Under the pieces are notes generated by a model. That model had not been told where the DNA came from. It ran no database searches and saw nothing but the letters and a program-made list of their open reading frames with translations. DNA of 64,000 bases from contig CAVTPD010000001.1 in the NCBI GenBank assembly GCA_963736575.1, forward strand, positions 62,001 to 126,000, given 5' to 3'. The stretch comes from CAVTPD01 sp963736575. Its GTDB lineage: Bacteria; Bacteroidota; Bacteroidia; Cytophagales; JAAEPT01. Position numbers and translations under genes: made by a program. Every line of letters starts with the position of its first letter. The first letter of the stretch is position 1. Shown one piece after another: positions 59,385 to 64,000 of this stretch.

Positions 59385-60722
59385 ATGACCGCCAACAGCT
59401 ACATCATCCTTTTCGCGCTGCTTGCCCTTGTTACCAGCCCTTACCTCCTGAAGCGACTGGCTCGCTCTCATTCGCGACAGTATGGCGCATTCGCTGTAGG
59501 AGATCGTGACTTCGGATGGTTTCGCATTGGAGCGGGTTTGAGCGCGACATTTGTTGGCGGTGCAGCAGTCATAAACCTTGCTGGACTCGGCTATACTTTT
59601 GGATGGTATGGTCTTGCTGACGTATTACCAGTTTCTCTAGCGCTGATCTTCACTGCACTGTTCATGGTATCGAGGCTTGTCGGCCAAAATGGGATTGCTG
59701 TGGGCAGCTACGTCACTGGCTCAAATCGACTCGCTGGGATGGCCGTTGGTTTGTTGTCATTCGTTGTTTACACTTTAATCACTGCTGCCCAAATCGTTGC
59801 TTTGACTAAGCTCCTACAACCGTATTTTCCAGGAGTTCCAGGGGCTCTCATTGGTGGCATTGGTGGCATTGCAGTCACTGGCTATATTCTGTTTGGAGGC
59901 TACAATTCGGTCACAGTTACCGACGTTATCCAATTTATCTTGATGGCTTTATTTTACTTCGCTTTGGTCGGATTCACGCTTCTGACTAACAGCCAAGTAG
60001 AGCAAGTCTCGGTGCCAGTGCAGGGCAAAACTATGGACTTTGATCTGATCCTTCTTCTAGCACTCTCATTTCTGTTCGTTCCAGTTTCACAAGATGTTCA
60101 CCTACGGGTGAACTCGGCGCGAAGCCTAAAGGACGCACGGCTAGGCGTAATTCTGGCCGGTGTGTGCTACTTTGTTTTCGGCGTAGTTTCCGTCAGCTTG
60201 GGGATATCGCTGGCGCGTTCCGGCGTTGTATTGGCAAGCCCCGATGACGCTGTGGCCACTTTCCTCACTAGCCAGTTTGGAGCGTTCGCAATACTTCCGA
60301 CAATTGCTGTACTTTGCATTGTTGTATCGACACTCGATTCGGTGCTTTTCGCGTCAGCCTCATCACTAGCTTACGACTTTTGGGATAGGTTAAGTAATGG
60401 TAAAACGGATAAGGACACTGCCCATCCCCGTTTCGCAACCATCATCGTGCTTGCAATCGCGCTCGCTATTGCCACTCAAGCCCCACAGGTGCTCCGTCTG
60501 ATTCTCTCCGCCTTGGTGATCTATATTGCGGTTCTGTTACCCATGCTTGCGGGTCGTTACCTCGACAAAAGCTCAAAAGGTGTCGCCATTTTAGGCTTGG
60601 TAGCCCTAGTTATATGCACAGCGGTCGAGGTTTATGGCGTGAATGCAGCTTACCGAGTCTTTGTTGAATCTGGTTTACATTTGCTGGCAGTACTCTGTCT
60701 GAAACGTAAGGAAGAGACATGA
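59385..60722 (+). CDS. Sodium:solute symporter family transporter
   Basis: A 445-residue membrane protein with about 12-13 hydrophobic segments of the SSS (sodium/solute symporter) family. The second hydrophobic region FVGGAAVINLAGLGYTFGWYGL is the typical SSS N-terminal G-x-x-F-x-G-G pattern, and STLDSVLFASASSLAYDFWDRL is the late S-T-x-D-S-x-L/N-x-x-S-S-x-x-x-x-D-x-x helix. The start codon is 59385 (MTANSYIILF). Codon use is visibly AT-richer than the surrounding genes. It overlaps the next gene by 4 bp, so the substrate is likely related to the partner's chemistry; it cannot be named. Confidence 0.82.
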   Translation: MTANSYIILFALLALVTSPYLLKRLARSHSRQYGAFAVGDRDFGWFRIGAGLSATFVGGAAVINLAGLGYTFGWYGLADVLPVSLALIFTALFMVSRLVGQNGIAVGSYVTGSNRLAGMAVGLLSFVVYTLITAAQIVALTKLLQPYFPGVPGALIGGIGGIAVTGYILFGGYNSVTVTDVIQFILMALFYFALVGFTLLTNSQVEQVSVPVQGKTMDFDLILLLALSFLFVPVSQDVHLRVNSARSLKDARLGVILAGVCYFVFGVVSVSLGISLARSGVVLASPDDAVATFLTSQFGAFAILPTIAVLCIVVSTLDSVLFASASSLAYDFWDRLSNGKTDKDTAHPRFATIIVLAIALAIATQAPQVLRLILSALVIYIAVLLPMLAGRYLDKSSKGVAILGLVALVICTAVEVYGVNAAYRVFVESGLHLLAVLCLKRKEET

Positions 60723-62245
60723 GCACGCAGATTCTAACATCACCGTTTAGCCTAGCAGGATCTAAGGGGAGTCTTTTCCACGGCTACTTAGAGTCAACAG
60801 ATGGCTGCATTGATATCGTCAAGCACCTGTGCGATGCGATACATTCTTCGAGAGGCTTTCTACCTCAAAAGTATTTATACACCAGCCTCACAGGTGCCAA
60901 TCTCTGGAAAAATTTAAGCGAAGGAGATTCACACATCGCTGAAGTCTATCGCAACTTTCCGTTACCCGACCAACACAACGATAACGATTTGGCTCAGGAG
61001 CTAAACAGAAGAATAGATCAGATGATAAAATTTAGTCCCAATAATGCATTGGGTCTCATTGCACTTGGTGCCGGTACAGGCGCCAAGGAATTGAAAGTTT
61101 GTCAGCAACTTATTAATCATCGGCAAATTTCGCGACTCGACACACTTGTGACGGATTTGTCCAGTGATCTCGTAAGTATAGCGCTAAGAAAGTTTAAAAA
61201 AGTTCTTTCGAACAACAAAGTATCGCATCAATATGCGATAATGGACATTGAGTCTGACAGCGGGCTGGCGCACCTACGGGAATTGCGCGCCAGCGTTTCA
61301 AATCAGCCATTTATCTTTCTGCTGTTGGGAAATACGTTAGGTGTAATCGACGAAGAGCAATTCCTGACACGAATGTCAAGTGTGATGCTGCCCCATGACT
61401 TGATGCTTTGTGAAGTATCACTCGCAGAAGAAATTGATACTGATGGCTCACGAAAGGAGGAAACGAAATATAAGCCTGATACAGACCTTGACCGTGCTCA
61501 GTTTATTAGCGATCCTTTACGTTCACTTGGTATAAATCCCCAAATTTCCAACTTGAAGCAGGTTATTGAAAGAGAACAGGGGAAATGGGTTCGGCATGAG
61601 TTTTACTATCGATTCGATGCCAACGAAGAGCGGTTGAACCTGTCGGTTATTCCCAGCCCGACCATACGTCAGGACTCAAGAGTAGGACTCACCGAATTGA
61701 AGCGAATGACAAGGACTCACACTTTGAACGTGTTTGATAAGGCATTCTCAAATGTCAATATAACCGAACATGAATACGATGCTGTTAGCCCTGGCGCCAC
61801 GAAGATTCGCATGGCTTATGTGTTCGCGTCGAGCACCGGACACAAAATCCGCATCCAGTTTTATGAGAATGATCTTACCAGCCTAGCCATAGAGATCGAC
61901 GGATTAAGATGTAAGCTCAGCCCATCTCATTTCGCTTTTATACGTTTCATGGGTGAGGGCAGTACGAGAGCCAATTCGACGGCTGCACGAGATTTTGTAA
62001 TTTCATGGCTTGAGGGCTTCCATACTTCTGGGGGAGTAATTCCCGAGAATCAAAAGACTTTGCTAAATCGAATGAAAGCGGCCAAAGACAAAACCAATAA
62101 AGCAGAAAAACCATTCGAGGCTATTTCAAACTTGAAATCCCAGGCACGCAAAAGCCTTGAAAACAAAAAGGGACTAGAGAAATCCGTAGCCCAAAAACTA
62201 CTTGCAATTTGGCCAGTGGAAGAGAATTGGAAACTTCGCCAATAA
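60719..62245 (+). CDS. EgtD-like SAM-dependent methyltransferase with extra C-terminal domain
   Basis: A 508-residue protein. The first ~330 residues resemble the histidine-specific methyltransferase family (EgtD, Methyltransf_33): KYLYTSLTGANLWKNL at about 51-66 mirrors the family's k-x-x-Y-d-x-x-G-s-x-L-f start, IALGAGTGAKE (about 114-124) is the SAM-binding loop and LLLGNTLGVIDEEQF (about 201-215) the following strand/helix. EgtD is about 320 residues; the remaining ~180 residues (from LELDGLRCKLSPSHFAF-like sequence, about 395 on) are charged and helical, possibly winged-helix-like, and are not part of EgtD. No EgtB homologue is next to it. It is translationally coupled to the transporter (ATGA overlap) and AT-richer than its neighbours, suggesting recent acquisition. 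The methyl acceptor is unknown. Confidence 0.72.
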   Translation: MSTQILTSPFSLAGSKGSLFHGYLESTDGCIDIVKHLCDAIHSSRGFLPQKYLYTSLTGANLWKNLSEGDSHIAEVYRNFPLPDQHNDNDLAQELNRRIDQMIKFSPNNALGLIALGAGTGAKELKVCQQLINHRQISRLDTLVTDLSSDLVSIALRKFKKVLSNNKVSHQYAIMDIESDSGLAHLRELRASVSNQPFIFLLLGNTLGVIDEEQFLTRMSSVMLPHDLMLCEVSLAEEIDTDGSRKEETKYKPDTDLDRAQFISDPLRSLGINPQISNLKQVIEREQGKWVRHEFYYRFDANEERLNLSVIPSPTIRQDSRVGLTELKRMTRTHTLNVFDKAFSNVNITEHEYDAVSPGATKIRMAYVFASSTGHKIRIQFYENDLTSLAIEIDGLRCKLSPSHFAFIRFMGEGSTRANSTAARDFVISWLEGFHTSGGVIPENQKTLLNRMKAAKDKTNKAEKPFEAISNLKSQARKSLENKKGLEKSVAQKLLAIWPVEENWKLRQ

Positions 62246-62448
62246 ACGTCCTACCCGAATAGGAACTTTACCCCCGAGGTGGGGATTGGTGGGCATCATC
62301 GTATCAGACGGCCTGTTACTCATAGTGGAAGCACTATGAAAAACGCCCTTTTGATTTACACGGGCCTCTTCGTCCTTGCGTAAGCAAAGGAAACGCTGCC
62401 CCTCGTGAAATCTCGCGGAGCCTCGAACCTCCGCCGTAGTCTCGCGGG

Positions 62449-62649
62449 ATGTCCTCTTCATCCGTCCCCAAGCCGTGGCGTGTCGCTGACGTGACCTTCG
62501 TCGAGATCGAGATCCGCCACCCCTCCGAGCGCCAGATGCGCGTCGAGTTCGGCTGCGGCGTCCGACTCATCATCACCGACGCAAGCCAGCTCGCCCTCGC
62601 CGCCAGCCTCATCGAAACACTCCGCGCCGGAAAGGTGGTGTCGCGATGA
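62449..62649 (+). CDS. IS66 accessory protein (TnpA position)
   Basis: A 66-residue protein (MSSSSVPKPWRVADVTFVEI) in the position of the small first gene of IS66 elements. It is shorter than standard TnpA and does not show the usual helix-turn-helix. It overlaps tnpB by 4 bp (ATGA). Its high GC and codon use match the rest of the IS and differ from the AT-rich cassette upstream. Confidence 0.6.
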   Translation: MSSSSVPKPWRVADVTFVEIEIRHPSERQMRVEFGCGVRLIITDASQLALAASLIETLRAGKVVSR

Positions 62650-62999
62650 TCGGCTTCCCTTCCGGCGTGCGCGTCCACCTCGCCCTCGAACACCACGACA
62701 TGCGCAAGTCCTTCAACGGCCTCGCCGCCATCGCCTCGGCCATCGTAGTCCGGGGGCTGGAGAGCGGTGCGCTCTTCGTCTTCACCAACAAACGCCGCAA
62801 CCGCCTCAAGATCCTCTACTACGACCGCACCGGCGTCTGCGTGCTGGCCAAGCGTTTGGAAAAGGGAACCTTCTCCTGGCCCGCCGCATCCAAGGCCGGA
62901 GCCCCCGCCATGTCGCTCGCGCCCGAAGCCCTGCAGCTCCTGCTCGACGGCATCGACCTGCGCGGCGCTGAGATGCGACCGTGGTATGAAAGGGACTGA
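62646..62999 (+). CDS. tnpB: IS66 TnpB
   Basis: A 117-residue protein of the IS66 Orf2-like family. VHLALEHHDMRKSFNGLAAI and NKRRNRLKILYYDRTGVCVL are the family's characteristic conserved segments (usually D-M-R-x-x-x-x-G-L and N-R-R-x-x-x-I-K-x-L-x-W/Y-D). It is required for transposition of IS66-type elements by an unknown mechanism. Complete, and overlaps tnpC's start by 14 bp. Confidence 0.9.
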   Translation: MIGFPSGVRVHLALEHHDMRKSFNGLAAIASAIVVRGLESGALFVFTNKRRNRLKILYYDRTGVCVLAKRLEKGTFSWPAASKAGAPAMSLAPEALQLLLDGIDLRGAEMRPWYERD

Positions 63000-64000
63000 A
63001 AATCCTCCGCCGAAGTATTGCAAGCCTAGTAATTGGCGCGGTTTTTGCTTTGCTCCGCGCATCGAAACACTTGAGGAAAAATGCGCCCGCCAGGGCGCCG
63101 AACTTGAAGCCGCCAACGCGAAGATCGCCCTCCTCGAAGCCAAGCTCGACCACCTCATCCGCCGCCTCTTCGGAAGCAAGGGTGAGAAGATCGACCCCGC
63201 CCAGCTGGAACTGCTCTTCAAGGATATGCCGGGAAAGCCGGAAGCCTTCCCCGGCGCGGCCGCACCGGGGGAGGCCGAACCAGACGCCGCTGAGCAAAAG
63301 CCCGCCGCGAAACGACGCGCAGCCCACCGCTCCCGCATCACCGGCCTGGACAACCTCCCCACCGAAACCACCGAGGTCATCCCCAACCTCGTCGCCGCCG
63401 ATCCGGAGTCCTTCGAGCGCTGCGGCGAGGAAACCACCGAACTGCTCGACATCACCCCGGCGAAGTTCTTCAGGCGCCGCATCGTCCGGGTGAAGTTCCG
63501 CCGCAAGATCCAGCGCCACCTCCCGCCCATCGTCGCCCCGGCCCCCGCCACCCCGCTTGTCGGCGGACTGCCCGCCGCAGGACTACTCGCCCACCTCCTC
63601 GTCGGCAAATACATCGACCACCTCCCGCTCTACCGCCAGCAATCCATCTTCCACCGCCACGGCGTTGGTATCCCGCGCGACCTCATCATCCACTGGCTCC
63701 ACCAATCCATCGGCCTGCTCGAACCCGTCGCGCTCGCCATCCGCGCCGAGACGCTCGCCTCGGATTACCTCCAGGTCGATGAAACACCGGTGCGATACCT
63801 CGTTCCCGGCAGCGGGAAGGCGCAGCAGGGATACCTGTGGGTCGCCAGCGCGCCCGGCGGCAGCCTCTTCTACCACTGGGGGATCGGGCGCGGTCACCAA
63901 CAGCTCGTCGAAACCCTCGGCGCGGACTTTCGCGGAAACATCCAGTGCGACGGCTACGGGGTTTACAAAACCCACGCCAAAGCCAACCCGGAGACCGGCC
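62986..64000 (+). CDS. tnpC: IS66 transposase TnpC, N-terminal part (runs off window)
   Basis: DDE transposase of IS66, open from the ATG at 62986 to the window end (338 codons). The start MKGTENPPPKYCKPSNWRGF lies inside the tnpB end; then a leucine-zipper-like helix (LEAANAKIALLEAKLDHLIR), the IS66 segment RRLFGSKGEKIDPAQLELLF, a Cys-containing zinc-finger remnant region, and the catalytic domain beginning with LQVDETPVRYLVPG (first Asp) and CDGYGVY (second Asp). The catalytic Glu is beyond the window. Confidence 0.9.
   Translation, partial: MKGTENPPPKYCKPSNWRGFCFAPRIETLEEKCARQGAELEAANAKIALLEAKLDHLIRRLFGSKGEKIDPAQLELLFKDMPGKPEAFPGAAAPGEAEPDAAEQKPAAKRRAAHRSRITGLDNLPTETTEVIPNLVAADPESFERCGEETTELLDITPAKFFRRRIVRVKFRRKIQRHLPPIVAPAPATPLVGGLPAAGLLAHLLVGKYIDHLPLYRQQSIFHRHGVGIPRDLIIHWLHQSIGLLEPVALAIRAETLASDYLQVDETPVRYLVPGSGKAQQGYLWVASAPGGSLFYHWGIGRGHQQLVETLGADFRGNIQCDGYGVYKTHAKANPETG

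Larger units (their letters stand above)
62380..64000 (+). mobile_element. IS66-family insertion sequence, left part (runs off window)
   Basis: Three overlapping plus-strand genes (accessory ORF, tnpB, tnpC) with the IS66 order. A likely left terminal inverted repeat begins GTAAGCAAAGGAAACGCTG at 62380, the GTAAGC start typical of the family, 69 bp before the first ORF. The right end and target duplication are outside the window. Confidence 0.8.

Noticed and set aside
1..64000. CRISPR array or rRNA genes
   Set aside because: No regularly spaced identical repeats of 24-40 bp and no rRNA-like sequence were seen anywhere in the window.

Overview
The window looks like chromosome from a Verrucomicrobiae-type (Akkermansiaceae/Luteolibacter-like) bacterium. 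This is inferred from gene content only: rpmH-rnpA-yidC, a MoxR/BatA-E aerotolerance-type operon, a true formylglycine-generating enzyme, secreted S74-domain fibres and IS66. Base composition is about 55-60% GC, dropping visibly in 46.3-48.9 kb and 59.4-62.2 kb.

Housekeeping part (1-11.7 kb): murG (partial), an M3 oligopeptidase, uppP, a DUF2062 membrane protein, purB, a lipoprotein hydrolase, yidC-rnpA-rpmH (minus strand), then a HAD hydrolase and mpl (plus strand), ending in a tRNA-Ser(CGA). Several of these serve the cell envelope: murG and uppP in peptidoglycan precursor supply, mpl in peptidoglycan recycling, yidC in membrane insertion.

Mobile part (about 11.74-23.9 kb): a compact Mu-like transposable element directly 3' of the tRNA. 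It has a divergent repressor/HTH switch with repeated operator-like sites, two related DUF3102-like proteins, a MuA-type DDE transposase, a MuB-like AAA ATPase, a Mu gp29-type portal protein, a zinc-ribbon protein and coiled-coil proteins including a tape-measure-like one. No capsid, protease, terminase or tail assembly genes are visible. Similar short sites in inverted orientation occur near both ends.

Surface/secreted locus (23.9-35.7 kb): a frameshifted beta-helix protein gene, a riboflavin synthase gene with two compensating frameshifts, then four co-directional genes for exported proteins: a Ca-binding-repeat protein, a 1159-residue protein with Asp-rich repeats, and two tandem paralogous S74 autoprocessing fibre proteins, the first decayed by several indels.

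Core part (35.7-58.9 kb): DUF2784 protein, FGE-like lipoprotein, queD, tRNA-Pro(UGG), an NlpC/P60-like lipoprotein, a SUI1 protein, divergent tesA / ybbA-ybbP, a CPA-type antiporter, hpt, an EamA transporter, a GYF_2 plus multi-PH-domain membrane protein, the seven-gene moxR-DUF58-DUF4381-batA-batBC-batD-batE operon with overlapping or very closely spaced genes, and glnS.

Right end (59.4-64 kb): an AT-richer two-gene cassette (sodium/solute symporter plus EgtD-like methyltransferase, overlapping by 4 nt) followed by the left part of an IS66 element that runs off the window.
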